DNA of 64,000 bases from Deltaproteobacteria bacterium (GTDB lineage: Bacteria > Desulfobacterota > Desulfuromonadia > Desulfuromonadales > Geopsychrobacteraceae), in NCBI GenBank assembly GCA_024280335.1, contig JAJRQI010000053.1:43757-107756 (forward strand). Reading direction: 5' to 3'. This document shows positions 50,863-59,920 of this stretch, in pieces; the stretch's first letter is position 1, and every line of letters begins with the position of its first letter. A program made the position numbers and the translations under genes. The notes beneath the pieces were generated by a model that did not search any database, had not been told where the DNA came from, and saw only the letters and a program-made list of their open reading frames with translations.

Positions 50863-52184
50863 TGCCTCGAATCCTGGCGACGGTCCTGGGTCGCCTGAGC
50901 CATCGCTTCGAGCGTCGCATCAAGATCGACCGCGTCATCCATCCCCTGTTTGAGAAAGTCGTTAATGCCGTCGATCCGCGAGATGGCAAAATCGATTTTG
51001 CCGTTACTCCCCTCCGAGTAGGCACCGATATTGATCAGATCCTCTGCTTCCTTGTGGGTCGCCATAATCTCGCGGATCCGGCCGTTGAGCTGCAGATGTT
51101 CCGGGCTGACGATATCGCGCATCACCCGACTGGCCGAATTGAGGATGTCGATCGCCGGGAAGTGATTGCGGGCGGCGATATCACGCGAGAGGACAATGTG
51201 TCCATCAAGGATCGAGCGGACCGAATCGGCCACCGGCTCATTCATGTCATCTCCTTCGACCAGCACGGTATAGAGTCCGGTGATACTCCCCTTGCCTTTG
51301 AAACTTCCCGCTCGTTCCAGCAATTTCGGCAGGGTGGCAAAGACCGACGGGGTATAACCTTTGGTAGTCGGCGGTTCACCGATCGCCAGACCGACTTCGC
51401 GCATCGCCATGGCAAAACGGGTCACCGAATCCATCAGCAACAGAACATTTTTTCCCTGCGCGCAAAAATACTCGGCGATGGTGGTGGCGACAAAAGCGCC
51501 GCGCATCCGCAGCAGCGGTGACTGGTCGGAGGTCGCGCAGATCACCACCGAGCGGGCCAAGCCTTCCGGGCCTAGATCCCGCTCGATAAATTCACGCACC
51601 TCACGGCCCCGCTCGCCGATCAGGGCAATCACATTGACATCGGCGCGGGTGTGCTTGGCCATCATTCCCAGCAGGACACTTTTACCGACCCCGGAACCGG
51701 CCATAATCCCCATCCGCTGACCGCTGCCGCAAGTGAGCAGTCCGTTGATCGCCCGCACCCCCAGATCGAGGGGGCGGACGATCGGGTTGCGCGCCATCGG
51801 ACTGGCCGGAAGGGCATAGAGGGGAAATTCTTCTTCGCAAGCTGCCAGCGGCTTTTCGTCGAGCGGCTGTCCCAGTGCGTCGATCACCCGGCCGAGCAAC
51901 GGCTCACCGACCGGCAGGGTGGCACTGTCGCGGACCACCTGAATCAAACTGCCCGGTCCGAGGCCGCGCAGTTCGCCGAGCGGCATCAGCAGCGCCCGGG
52001 AATCTTTGAAACCGACCACTTCGGCCGGGACCGCGTTGCCGCCACCTAAGGGGACTAACCGACAGAGGGTGCCGACGGTCGCCGCCGGGCAGTGACCTTC
52101 GACCACCAGACCGACAATCTGCGTTACCTTGCCGCTGACCTTGAGCGGATTGACCGCCTTGATGCGTGCGACCAGATCGGTCAT
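50859..52184 (-). CDS. fliI: flagellar export ATPase FliI
   Basis: A 441-aa ATPase with Walker A AGSGVGKS (162-169), ALIGERGREVREFIE and VLLLMDSVTRFAMAMREVG (Walker B region). It forms the hexameric export ATPase and releases cargo from chaperones. It overlaps fliH by 4 nt. Confidence 0.98.
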   Translation of the reverse strand: MTDLVARIKAVNPLKVSGKVTQIVGLVVEGHCPAATVGTLCRLVPLGGGNAVPAEVVGFKDSRALLMPLGELRGLGPGSLIQVVRDSATLPVGEPLLGRVIDALGQPLDEKPLAACEEEFPLYALPASPMARNPIVRPLDLGVRAINGLLTCGSGQRMGIMAGSGVGKSVLLGMMAKHTRADVNVIALIGERGREVREFIERDLGPEGLARSVVICATSDQSPLLRMRGAFVATTIAEYFCAQGKNVLLLMDSVTRFAMAMREVGLAIGEPPTTKGYTPSVFATLPKLLERAGSFKGKGSITGLYTVLVEGDDMNEPVADSVRSILDGHIVLSRDIAARNHFPAIDILNSASRVMRDIVSPEHLQLNGRIREIMATHKEAEDLINIGAYSEGSNGKIDFAISRIDGINDFLKQGMDDAVDLDATLEAMAQATQDRRQDSRQ

Positions 52185-52849
52185 TTGTCTTCCGTGATCG
52201 CTGCCGACAACGCCTGGCGGATCGCATCGAGCTGACTTTCGATGGTGGCATCAACATCGCCCAGTTCCGAGTCGACCCGGCAACCGCCGCGACTGATCGC
52301 GGTATCGGCATCGATGCTCAAATTCTGCAAGCCGCTGATGCTGGCCAGAAACAGCGGTTTCTGCGCATTGACGACTTCAAGATCTTCGGGGTGAATGCTG
52401 AGCCGATAACTGTCGCTGCGCACCGACGCCTGCAGGGCATTTTCAATGATCGTCAAGACCACCTGCGGGTCGACATCGATCGCCCGGCGGACAATCTGCT
52501 CGGCGACCGCCATCACCAGCCGCAGCATATCCTGAGAGCCGCTCTGGGCCAGCGATTCACGCAGCCGGCTGAGCTCTTCCAGCGCTTGGGCCAGGGATCG
52601 GGTCGTGGTTTCAAACCGCTCTTCGGCCAGCGCCAACCCTTCCTGGCGACCGCGTGCCTGGGCTTCTTCCAGCAGTTGCGGCAGGTTGCTCGGTGCGGCG
52701 CTCGAAACCGTAGCGGCTGGAGTCCCCCCCGGCGGTTCGAACGAAGCACTCTCCAACGGCGCCGGCATGTCGCTCTCCCCGAAGGAACGGAAGTGAAATT
52801 CCGTAACATTCTCCCCATCCGAGCCGCGATAGATTTTAGACAGTCCCAT
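52181..52849 (-). CDS. fliH: FliI regulator FliH
   Basis: A 222-aa protein: variable N-terminus, a coiled-coil middle (LEEAQARGRQEGLALAEERFETTTRSLAQALEELSRLRES, key part GRQEGLALAEERFE) and a C-terminal domain like V-type E subunits (AVAEQIVRRAIDVDPQVV). ATG 52849 has GAGG 8 nt upstream and is preferred to GTG 52858. Confidence 0.94.
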   Translation of the reverse strand: MGLSKIYRGSDGENVTEFHFRSFGESDMPAPLESASFEPPGGTPAATVSSAAPSNLPQLLEEAQARGRQEGLALAEERFETTTRSLAQALEELSRLRESLAQSGSQDMLRLVMAVAEQIVRRAIDVDPQVVLTIIENALQASVRSDSYRLSIHPEDLEVVNAQKPLFLASISGLQNLSIDADTAISRGGCRVDSELGDVDATIESQLDAIRQALSAAITEDK

Positions 52850-52884
52850 CGACGCCACCTCGCAAGGGACCGGTTGTTCCTTCT

Positions 52885-53895
52885 TTAGACAAGTTCATCA
52901 CCCGTACCTCGACCCGGAATAACCACAGAGCCCTCTTCTTCGAGCTTGAGGGCAACCTTGACAATTTCCATCTGCATCGCTTCAACCTCAGATAGTTTAC
53001 GCGGCCCCATCGCTTCAAGATCTTCTTCGATCATATCGGCGGCGCGCTGGGAGATATTACTGTAAACCTTCTGCTTGATCCCGTCCGAGGCGGTCTTGAG
53101 TGCCAGGGTCAGCATATCGGTACTGACATCGCGCAGGATCGCCTGCATGCCGCGGTTATCGATCGCCAACAGATCCTCAAAGGTGAACATCCGCCTGCGG
53201 ATATCTTCGGCCAATTCCGGATCGGTCGCTTCGATGCTGGCCAGAATCACCTGCTCGGCGCTCTTCTCCAGTTTGCCGAGAATCTCCCCCACCTTGTCGA
53301 TCCCGCCGACCTGCTTGCGATCGGTCTCGACCGCAACGCCGATCTCACGCTGCAGCGCGGCTTCGATCTGCTCAATGACTTCGGGAGCGACCGTCTCGAT
53401 TTTGGCGATGCGATACATGATATCGCCGCACTGCTCATCCGGCAGTTCGCTGAGGATGCGGCTGGTGTGATCATCCTTCTGGGTGGAGAGGACAAAAGCG
53501 ACGGTCTGCGGATGCTCATTTTCAAGAAGACCGGCAACCATCCGCGGATGCATTTTGGAAATGGTCTCCAGCGGCCGCCCCTCGATCCCGGCAGAAACCT
53601 GATCCATCAGGTACTGGGCGCGCTCATTGTCACTGCCGCCCATGATGGCGTGCTTGGCGAACTCGCCGCCGTGAATATAGATGCCGATATCACCGCCGCG
53701 CGCGACCTTGAACTCTTCCAGGACTTCTCGCGCCAGACTCTGATCGACATGCTCGATATCCATCATGCAGCGGCTGATCTCGCGCACCTCGGAATCTTCC
53801 AGGGTTTCGAAAATCTTCGCCGCCACCTCTTCTCCCAGACAGAGCAGCAGCATGGCCGCTTTCTGTTTTCCCGACAGATGTTTCGCCTTTTTCAC
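52885..53895 (-). CDS. fliG: motor switch protein FliG
   Basis: A 336-aa FliG with GKQKAAMLLLCLGEEVAAKIFETL near the start, EHPQTVAFVLSTQ in the middle, and the C-terminal torque helix region (MFTFEDLLAIDNRGMQAILRDV, key part FEDLLAIDNRGMQ). The longer frame starts inside fliF; GTG 53895 with GGAG 7 nt upstream gives the usual FliG length. It transmits torque from MotA to the rotor. Confidence 0.96.
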   Translation of the reverse strand: MKKAKHLSGKQKAAMLLLCLGEEVAAKIFETLEDSEVREISRCMMDIEHVDQSLAREVLEEFKVARGGDIGIYIHGGEFAKHAIMGGSDNERAQYLMDQVSAGIEGRPLETISKMHPRMVAGLLENEHPQTVAFVLSTQKDDHTSRILSELPDEQCGDIMYRIAKIETVAPEVIEQIEAALQREIGVAVETDRKQVGGIDKVGEILGKLEKSAEQVILASIEATDPELAEDIRRRMFTFEDLLAIDNRGMQAILRDVSTDMLTLALKTASDGIKQKVYSNISQRAADMIEEDLEAMGPRKLSEVEAMQMEIVKVALKLEEEGSVVIPGRGTGDELV

Positions 53896-53932
53896 AAATT
53901 CACTCCAGAACCAATGACTATTTGTTGTGTTA

Positions 53933-55528
53933 TCAGGATTCGGCCGGCTCTTCATTCAGCCAATTTTTAATCACCTGCACCGGCAGCATGTCGCCCCCCA
54001 GAACCTCTTGACGAAGTTGTGCCAGCGGGTCGCTCGGTCCACCGATCATCAGCTTATCGCTGCCCTGCAGTTCCGACTCAAGCTCCTCGACAGTCTTCAT
54101 CGGGGCGGTCTCTTCGCTGCTGCCCTTCAGACTCCGCAGCAACGGTCGCAGCAACAGCAGGTAGGCCAGCAGCCCGGCAATGCCCAACAGTGCGTACTTG
54201 ATCAGCGGCATAAAGGGATAGATCTTGTCGACCAGCGAGGGTGTCGGAATCGGCTCATCCTCGAAACCGGTTTCAAACGGCATCGAAACCACCGAGATCA
54301 GGTCGCCGCGCTCAGCATTGATCCCCAGCGCGGTCTGCACCATCGTTTCGATCTCTCGCAGCTCTTTGCTGCTGCGTGGGGTCTGGGTCGGTGCGGCCCC
54401 TTCGGCGCCCGGCGTCAAACGATCGGCAACCAGCACCGAAACCGACAGGCTCTTGACCGAACCGACCGACTCGACGGTTTTGCTGACCACTTTGCTCAGC
54501 TCATAGTTGACGGTCTCTTCCGAACGGGAGGAGGGAGTCATTTTGGTCGTGGTTGCTTGCGCGCCGTCCTGCAGGTTGGAGACCACGCCCGGCACGCCGC
54601 CGGTCATTTCCGAGCTGCCCTTTTCACTGCTGGCCTGCTCGCTGACCACCACAGCACCGTCGGGATCGAGTGTTTCCTCGACCCGCTCGCGCTGATCGAA
54701 ATCGACCACGGCGGTCACCCGGACCATCGAGTTGCCGGCCCCCAATGCCCGATCAAGCATCGACTGGGCGCGGGCTTCAAGCCGCGTTTCGACGGTCTGC
54801 TGATAATCGAGATTGCCCGGACTGTTGCCGCCGGTGGCATCATCGGCGCGGCTCTTTGACAGCGCCTTGCCGCTGGAATCGACCACGGTGACATGTTCAG
54901 AATCGAGCCCTTCGACACTGCCGGCGACCAGATGGATAATTCCCTGCAGTTGGGCTTCCTTGAGTCTGCGGCCTTCATGCAGTTTGACAATAACCGAGGC
55001 GGTGGCGGCCTGCTGCTGGGCGCGAAACAGGCGCTTTTCCGGCAGTGCCAAATGGACCCGGGCACCTTCAATCGGCGCCAGCGAGGTAATGGTGCGCATC
55101 AACTCGCCCTGCAGGGCGCGGCGATAATTGATCTTTTGTGCAAAGTCGGTCATGCCGAAACTCTGCTTGTCGAAAATCTCGAAACCGACGCCCCCTTCGC
55201 CCAGCCCGGAACCGGCCAGCTCTAAGCGCGCTTCGTAGACCTTGTCAGCTGGCACCATAATATCCTTGCCGCCCCCTTCCAGGCGGTAGGGAATTTTACG
55301 ATCCTTGAGCCATTCAACGACATTCGCCGCATCGCGGTTCGGCATATTGGCAAACAGCAGACTGTAATCGGCAACCTGGGCCTGCATGATGATGGTGGTG
55401 AACAGCAGAATACTGATCACCGTCACCCCGAGCAGACTCAGCTTGCGCGCCAGGGTCCAATCCTTAACCACCTCGAGCAGGTTTTTTTTCTGCTCCGCGA
55501 CCTTTACTTGCTGCAGTTCATCCGCCAT
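53933..55528 (-). CDS. fliF: MS-ring protein FliF
   Basis: A 531-aa protein with two membrane segments (about residues 30-52 and 430-450). Between them lie the periplasmic ring-building domains (ADYSLLFANMPNRDAANVVEWL; LQGELMRTITSLAPIEGARVHLALPE, key part APIEGARVHLALPE). The C-terminal tail binds FliG. FliF rings found the basal body. A structured repeat separates it from fliE. Confidence 0.97.
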   Translation of the reverse strand: MADELQQVKVAEQKKNLLEVVKDWTLARKLSLLGVTVISILLFTTIIMQAQVADYSLLFANMPNRDAANVVEWLKDRKIPYRLEGGGKDIMVPADKVYEARLELAGSGLGEGGVGFEIFDKQSFGMTDFAQKINYRRALQGELMRTITSLAPIEGARVHLALPEKRLFRAQQQAATASVIVKLHEGRRLKEAQLQGIIHLVAGSVEGLDSEHVTVVDSSGKALSKSRADDATGGNSPGNLDYQQTVETRLEARAQSMLDRALGAGNSMVRVTAVVDFDQRERVEETLDPDGAVVVSEQASSEKGSSEMTGGVPGVVSNLQDGAQATTTKMTPSSRSEETVNYELSKVVSKTVESVGSVKSLSVSVLVADRLTPGAEGAAPTQTPRSSKELREIETMVQTALGINAERGDLISVVSMPFETGFEDEPIPTPSLVDKIYPFMPLIKYALLGIAGLLAYLLLLRPLLRSLKGSSEETAPMKTVEELESELQGSDKLMIGGPSDPLAQLRQEVLGGDMLPVQVIKNWLNEEPAES

Positions 55529-55617
55529 CAGACTATCCTTTCAAACTTCATTACATACAACCCGACCAACCCTGATACCTTGCCATAACCCACGAGGGGA
55601 CTAAGCGCCATGTTCAC

Positions 55618-55743
55618 AAGATGGCTAAGCAAAAATTTCGTCCTGCAAGGCTTGGTGGTTTTTCAGGGGCGAAGGCATACATCGTATGTCGAGGTCCTGA
55701 AAAACCACCATAACGCCGCAGGGCGGACTTTTTGCGACGCCAT
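55618..55743. repeat. structured repeat element, copy 1 (fliE-fliF gap)
   Basis: A 126-bp element closely similar to 57114-57241. The ends are imperfect inverted repeats (ATGGCTAAGCAAAAATT against ATGGCGTCGCAAAAAGT). Inside is a long hairpin (55654-55709), GGTGGTTTTTCAGG with CCTGAAAAACCACC, plus an inner stem GGCATAC/GTATGTC. It directly abuts the fliE stop codon. Confidence 0.92.
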
Positions 55744-56054
55744 CAGACCTGCATCCGCATGATTTCCTGATAAGCTTCGACTGCTTTATTGCGGACCTGA
55801 ACCATCAGCCGCAAAGAGATGTCCGCTTCTTCCATTTTGATCATCGCACCATGCAGATTCTTGGTTTCACCGGCGGCGATCTGCTGCGCGGCATGATCGG
55901 CCGAGAGTTGCACCCGGTTGACCTCAGACAGCGAGTCCTTGAGTGCCGCAGCAAACTTGTCGCCGAGATTCTGTACCGATGGAGCCGCCTGCGCGCCGGA
56001 AAGGCCTTTCAGATGGGATTTCAGGGTAATATCTGCAACACTATTCAGATTCAT
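55743..56054 (-). CDS. fliE: MS-ring/rod junction protein FliE
   Basis: A 103-aa FliE with FAAALKDSLSEVNRVQLSADHAAQQIAAGE (key part FAAALKDSLSEVN) and the C-terminal SLRLMVQVRNKAVEAYQEIMRMQV (key part RNKAVEAYQEIMRMQV). It links the rod to the MS ring. The order flgB-flgC-fliE-fliF is standard. Confidence 0.97.
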   Translation of the reverse strand: MNLNSVADITLKSHLKGLSGAQAAPSVQNLGDKFAAALKDSLSEVNRVQLSADHAAQQIAAGETKNLHGAMIKMEEADISLRLMVQVRNKAVEAYQEIMRMQV

Positions 56055-56062
56055 AGTTCACC

Positions 56063-56494
56063 TCAACGTGCGATTTCTAATGCTTTAAGAGCCATCCGCT
56101 TAGCCGACTTGATCACCGTGACATTGGCTGAATAGGCCGCCGAGGCGGACATCATGTCGGCAGTTTCTTCTATCAGGTTGATGTTCGGCATCGCCAACAT
56201 CCCCTGGTCATCCGCGTCGGGATGACCGGGGTCGTAGACCATCAACGGCGGCCTGCTGCTGGCCTGAATATGGGAGACCCTGACCCCTTGCGCGGCATCA
56301 CGCATGCGCGAATCGAGGGTGTCGGCGAAGCCCTTACTGCTGCTTTGAAAAACCACTTCACGTTTGCGATAGGGACCACCGTCGGGAGTCCGGGTGGTTT
56401 CGATGTTAGCCAGGTTTGAACTGATGGCATTCATCCTCAGTCGTTGCGCCTTGAGCGCCGAAGCGCTGATCTTCATCGTGGTGAAAATATCCAT
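56063..56494 (-). CDS. flgC: proximal rod protein FlgC
   Basis: A 143-aa rod protein: MDIFTTMKISASALKAQRLRMNAISSNLANIETTRT (key part NAISSNLANIETTRTPDGG) and the C-terminal MMSASAAYSANVTVIKSAKRMALKAL. ATG 56494, behind GGGAGG with a 4-nt gap, is preferred to the ATG 36 nt upstream, which lies within the adjoining palindromic element. Confidence 0.96.
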   Translation of the reverse strand: MDIFTTMKISASALKAQRLRMNAISSNLANIETTRTPDGGPYRKREVVFQSSSKGFADTLDSRMRDAAQGVRVSHIQASSRPPLMVYDPGHPDADDQGMLAMPNINLIEETADMMSASAAYSANVTVIKSAKRMALKALEIAR

Positions 56495-56504
56495 AAAACC
56501 TCCC

Positions 56505-56669
56505 AGGAGTCTGTCGAGCTTAACAAGCACCTACTGCAAAATCGGCTGATCGGTCCATATTCCATGGCAATTTTCGACAAATAGCCCTGCTATTCGCTCT
56601 CAAATTCCCATAAATCTGCCCTCGAACATCCAATTTCTCGCTACGGTCCGTCATATCCGACAGACTCCT
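56505..56669. repeat. inverted-repeat element between flgB and flgC
   Basis: A 165-bp element bounded by perfect 12-bp inverted repeats, AGGAGTCTGTCG (56505-56516) and CGACAGACTCCT (56658-56669). An internal hairpin is built around AATAGC-CCT-GCTATT with flanking complementary runs. One end overlaps the flgB stop codon and the other ends 5-6 nt before the flgC Shine-Dalgarno. It fits a MITE-like insertion. Confidence 0.88.
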
Positions 56670-57081
56670 AGCGACCGTCGTTGGCAGCGTATTTAAGCAT
56701 GCTGAGTTTCTTCTTCAGGATCTGTGCACCCGCCTCGAAGAGCAGTTGATTTTCCGACAGATCAAACATTTCATCGGCGACCGAAACACTGTTGCCGTCG
56801 CCTAGGGGGTTATGGCTGGCCTTTTTGACGATCTGCCCCTGCACGCCGCTGATGCCGCTGTTACCGAGCGGGAAATGTTTCGCGTTCGGTGTGCGACCTT
56901 GCAGCTCAGGGCTGCTGATCGCCCTGCGCAGATCGGCTTCAAAGCTCATTTTACGGGCGGCATAGCCCGGCGTCTCGGCATTGGCGATGTTGCCGGCAAT
57001 CACCTGCTGCTTCTGCGCCCGCAAATCGAGGGATCGCTGCAACACTGCCATGGTGCGATCTGCGATCTTGAAATCTGCCAT
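56668..57081 (-). CDS. flgB: proximal rod protein FlgB
   Basis: A 137-aa rod protein: RSLDLRAQKQQVIAGNIANAETPGYAARKMSFE (key part IAGNIANAETPGYAARK) and the C-terminal LLFEAGAQILKKKLSMLKYAAND. It starts the classical basal-body gene order. SD AGGAG is 6-8 nt upstream. Confidence 0.97.
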   Translation of the reverse strand: MADFKIADRTMAVLQRSLDLRAQKQQVIAGNIANAETPGYAARKMSFEADLRRAISSPELQGRTPNAKHFPLGNSGISGVQGQIVKKASHNPLGDGNSVSVADEMFDLSENQLLFEAGAQILKKKLSMLKYAANDGR

Positions 57082-57113
57082 CGGTTACTCCTGATGATCT
57101 CGCAAAAAAGAAT

Positions 57114-57241
57114 AAGATGGCTAAGCAAAAATTTCGTTCTACAAGGCGTAGTGTTTTTTCAGGGGCGAAGGCCTACATCTGGTAGGTCGAGGTCCTGAAA
57201 AAACGCTGCAACGCAGTAGAGCGGACTTTTTGCGACGCCAT
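57114..57241. repeat. structured repeat element, copy 2 (upstream of flgB)
   Basis: A 128-bp second copy of the element at 55618-55743, in the same orientation. Hairpin arms are GTGTTTTTTCAGG with CCTGAAAAAACGC, and the inner stem is GGCCTAC/GTAGGTC. Compared with copy 1 the inner stem changes an A-T pair to C-G on both sides, so pairing is kept. It separates the TPR gene from flgB. Confidence 0.92.
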
Positions 57242-57269
57242 GACTCCTGACTGTTTACTGACACCCAGC

Positions 57270-59675
57270 TTAAAAATTTCTACTCTTCTCCAGGATGAGC
57301 AAATCTTGGGCCAACTTTCCCCAAGCGCTGTCGCCATCCTCTTCGACCAGTTTTTGCAGAAGATTAAGTGCCGCTCTGCGCTCTTTCTGCCGCAGCAGCA
57401 GCTGGGCGGTCCGGTAGCCGGCCCGGGTGCCGACCTGCGGATCGGTCTGCAACCGGCTGAACAGCTTTTTTGCCGCACTATTTTTATTCTGCTGATAGTA
57501 GGCTTCACCAAGCAGTGCCATTTCTTTGACTTGCAGGGTGCCGCCATTGTTGCGAATCCATTCCAGCCGCTCGGCCGTATCCTGATAGCGGTTCTGCTGC
57601 CAATAGATCGCCGCGGCGCGCCGTTCCAGTACGGCGCTGTGCGGCCGATTCCTGCGCCCCAGCCAAGCCAACAGTTCATCCTCGCGGCCTTGCGCGGCAA
57701 AGGCGTCAAGCAGCAGACCGAACAGCGGGCCGCGATCTTCACCCCGCGAATACTTTTTCAGATATCGCTCGGCATAATCGTTGGCTTTGCCATATTCGCC
57801 CCGCTTGAAAAACGAGCTTGCCAGCGGCAGGTAGAGGGATTGGCGTTGTTCGGCATCCTTGGCTTGATCGAACATGAAGAGCAACACCCGACTGGAACGC
57901 TCATAGAGGCCGAGCCGTTCAAGGGCCTTGGCCAGATCGCGCAAAAACTCCCGGTCGGGGCCGCCCTGCAGCAGCAGGGTGCGGTTCTTTTCCACCAGCA
58001 CCACCGCATCCAGCGGCTTTTTGTCCGCCAGCAGCTGCTTGACCAGCGACGGAATCTGCTCCAGTAACAGCAGATGCGCCTCACGTTTCAGGTTGGAACT
58101 GGAGAATTCCCGTAAGAAACTCATCAGCGTCGCAACACTTTCAGCGTGATCACCGATCAGAAACAGACTCAAAGCAGCCTTGAAGGTCGCCTCTTCCCGC
58201 ACCTTCCAGTGTCCGGCCTGCCGGCCGAGCCGTTGATAACCGTTACTGGCCTGCACCATCCCCAGCTCGTCGGCCTGCAGCAGTTGGTGATCGATCAGCA
58301 GCAGTGCCGCCCGATCTACGCCTTCGGTGGATGGATATTCCAGGGTTGCCTTTTTCAGATCGATCAACCCCCATTTTCGATCTCCGGCCAGATAACTTGC
58401 CGCACCGAGGCCCCACAGCGCCAGAACGCCGCCCGGTTCATCCCGGGTCACCGCAACCAGTTTGCGATAGAAGCGTCGCGCCAGCTGATAGTCGGCGCTT
58501 TTGAACGCGGCAAAAGCGGCCCGGTTGCAGGAGAAGCGGTAAAACTCAAACAGGCCCGCCTTCGCAAGCAGATCGGCATAGCTTGCCAGCCCCGCCTTTG
58601 ACTCACCAAGCCCGGTGCGGGCATCGGCCGTACGCAGTTTAACCATCGACTGATAGCCGGCGGGCCAGCTGATCGCTGAATTTTGCAGATAAGCGAGCGC
58701 CCGACGATCCCGGTTTGACGCCAGTGCTGTCTCGGCCGCCAGCAGGGAAATCGCCGGACCCAGACGATGGTCGCCGGGCAGGCCACTCAATAACTCCTGC
58801 AGGCCCAATTGGGCGACCACCGGTTGGCCGCTGAGCGCCCGTGCATAGGCTGTCAAATAGTCGACACGAACCTGCTCTGCGCCGCCCTGCTCACTCAGCC
58901 GCTGCAGCCGCGCCGCGCTCGCGTCAACGGCTCCGGTGAAAAGCTGCGCCTCGGCCACCAGCAACTGCCACAGGTAGTTTTGCTGCTCATCAAGCTCGCT
59001 GATTCGGTTTGAATCACGCAGCAGACTCAACCACTTTTTTTCCTTGGCGGCTTGCTGCAACGGCCAGAGCGGACTCTGCGAATCAGTCAGCAACGACGGC
59101 AGGGTCGGCCGGCTGTAAACCAGCGGCAGTTTCAGCTGCCAAGCGCTGCGATAGTCGCGAAAAAAACGTGGCCAGTTGTTTTGCCAGGGGGATTTCTTGC
59201 TGTAGGCGGCGGCTTTTCTCCCGGTTTTACGGGGCGGCATATCGGCAATCCGAAACGCCACCGCAGGGCGGGCCGATTGATCCCCTTCCCAGAACAGATC
59301 CATCACCACCCGCACCGGATCGCGCAAGGAGCTGGTCGCCACCTCAACCGGCGGCCGCCGCAACAGCATCGACACCAGCAGAGCATCGTGCTTCTGCGCC
59401 AGCAGGACCTTCACCACCTTTTCATCCTCCGGCACTGTGCGCAATTGCGCCGCTGCTCGCACCGCGGTAAATTCCAGCTCAACCCGCTGGCCGGAACGGT
59501 CAACCTTGAATTTCGGCAGCTCACTGAAATAAAAAGTGATCCGCGTGCTGCTGACCTGTTCCTGCTTTTCAATCTTCGTCAGGGAGATCACTGTCGCCGC
59601 CTGAACGGTGCTGCAAAGGCCGACAAAAAACAGTAGAGCAGCGATTATTTTAAACAGCTGAGTCGGATAGTTCAT
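57270..59675 (-). CDS. secreted TPR-repeat protein with AMIN-like N-terminal domain
   Basis: An 801-aa protein with a signal peptide (LFKIIAALLFFVGLCSTVQA) and an N-terminal beta-rich domain (about 28-130; VISLTKIEKQ to DPVRVVMDLFW) resembling AMIN-type domains of envelope proteins. At least a dozen TPR-like helical repeats follow (about 180-790). It is probably periplasmic or outer-membrane associated. It is the first gene before flgB, with a candidate sigma-54 promoter, so a role in placing the basal body or sheath in the wall is possible. That is inference; I do not know a named family. Confidence 0.8.
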   Translation of the reverse strand: MNYPTQLFKIIAALLFFVGLCSTVQAATVISLTKIEKQEQVSSTRITFYFSELPKFKVDRSGQRVELEFTAVRAAAQLRTVPEDEKVVKVLLAQKHDALLVSMLLRRPPVEVATSSLRDPVRVVMDLFWEGDQSARPAVAFRIADMPPRKTGRKAAAYSKKSPWQNNWPRFFRDYRSAWQLKLPLVYSRPTLPSLLTDSQSPLWPLQQAAKEKKWLSLLRDSNRISELDEQQNYLWQLLVAEAQLFTGAVDASAARLQRLSEQGGAEQVRVDYLTAYARALSGQPVVAQLGLQELLSGLPGDHRLGPAISLLAAETALASNRDRRALAYLQNSAISWPAGYQSMVKLRTADARTGLGESKAGLASYADLLAKAGLFEFYRFSCNRAAFAAFKSADYQLARRFYRKLVAVTRDEPGGVLALWGLGAASYLAGDRKWGLIDLKKATLEYPSTEGVDRAALLLIDHQLLQADELGMVQASNGYQRLGRQAGHWKVREEATFKAALSLFLIGDHAESVATLMSFLREFSSSNLKREAHLLLLEQIPSLVKQLLADKKPLDAVVLVEKNRTLLLQGGPDREFLRDLAKALERLGLYERSSRVLLFMFDQAKDAEQRQSLYLPLASSFFKRGEYGKANDYAERYLKKYSRGEDRGPLFGLLLDAFAAQGREDELLAWLGRRNRPHSAVLERRAAAIYWQQNRYQDTAERLEWIRNNGGTLQVKEMALLGEAYYQQNKNSAAKKLFSRLQTDPQVGTRAGYRTAQLLLRQKERRAALNLLQKLVEEDGDSAWGKLAQDLLILEKSRNF

Positions 59676-59718
59676 CCACGCCTCCGGGGTTAGCTAGGGT
59701 CATCCGGGGGTCCTTATA

Positions 59719-59735
59719 GGCCAGAACTATGCCAA
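59719..59735 (-). promoter_or_regulatory. candidate sigma-54 promoter of the TPR-flgB operon
   Basis: Minus strand: TTGGCATAGTTCTGGCC (59735-59719). GG and GC are spaced by 10 nt, but the -12 element reads TGGC rather than TTGC. It lies about 44 nt before the TPR gene start. Weaker than the motA and sugar operon promoters. Confidence 0.45.
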
Positions 59736-59920
59736 CGTTCCCAGGAAAGACACAACCAGCTGTAATCACGTGCTTATTAAAATATTAAAAAGGACATTTT
59801 AAATTTCAGGGAAAAGATTGCGTTCAATAAGGATCGATAAAGTCGTCATTTTGACAGCTGGGCAGCGCAAAGAACCGATGTTATAGTGAAAATCACCCCA
59901 TACTGAAAAAGAGAGAGACG

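Noticed and set aside
59840..59910. TTGACA ... TATAGT before the acyl-CoA synthetase as a sigma-70 promoter
   Set aside because: The two elements are about 25 nt apart, too far for one promoter.
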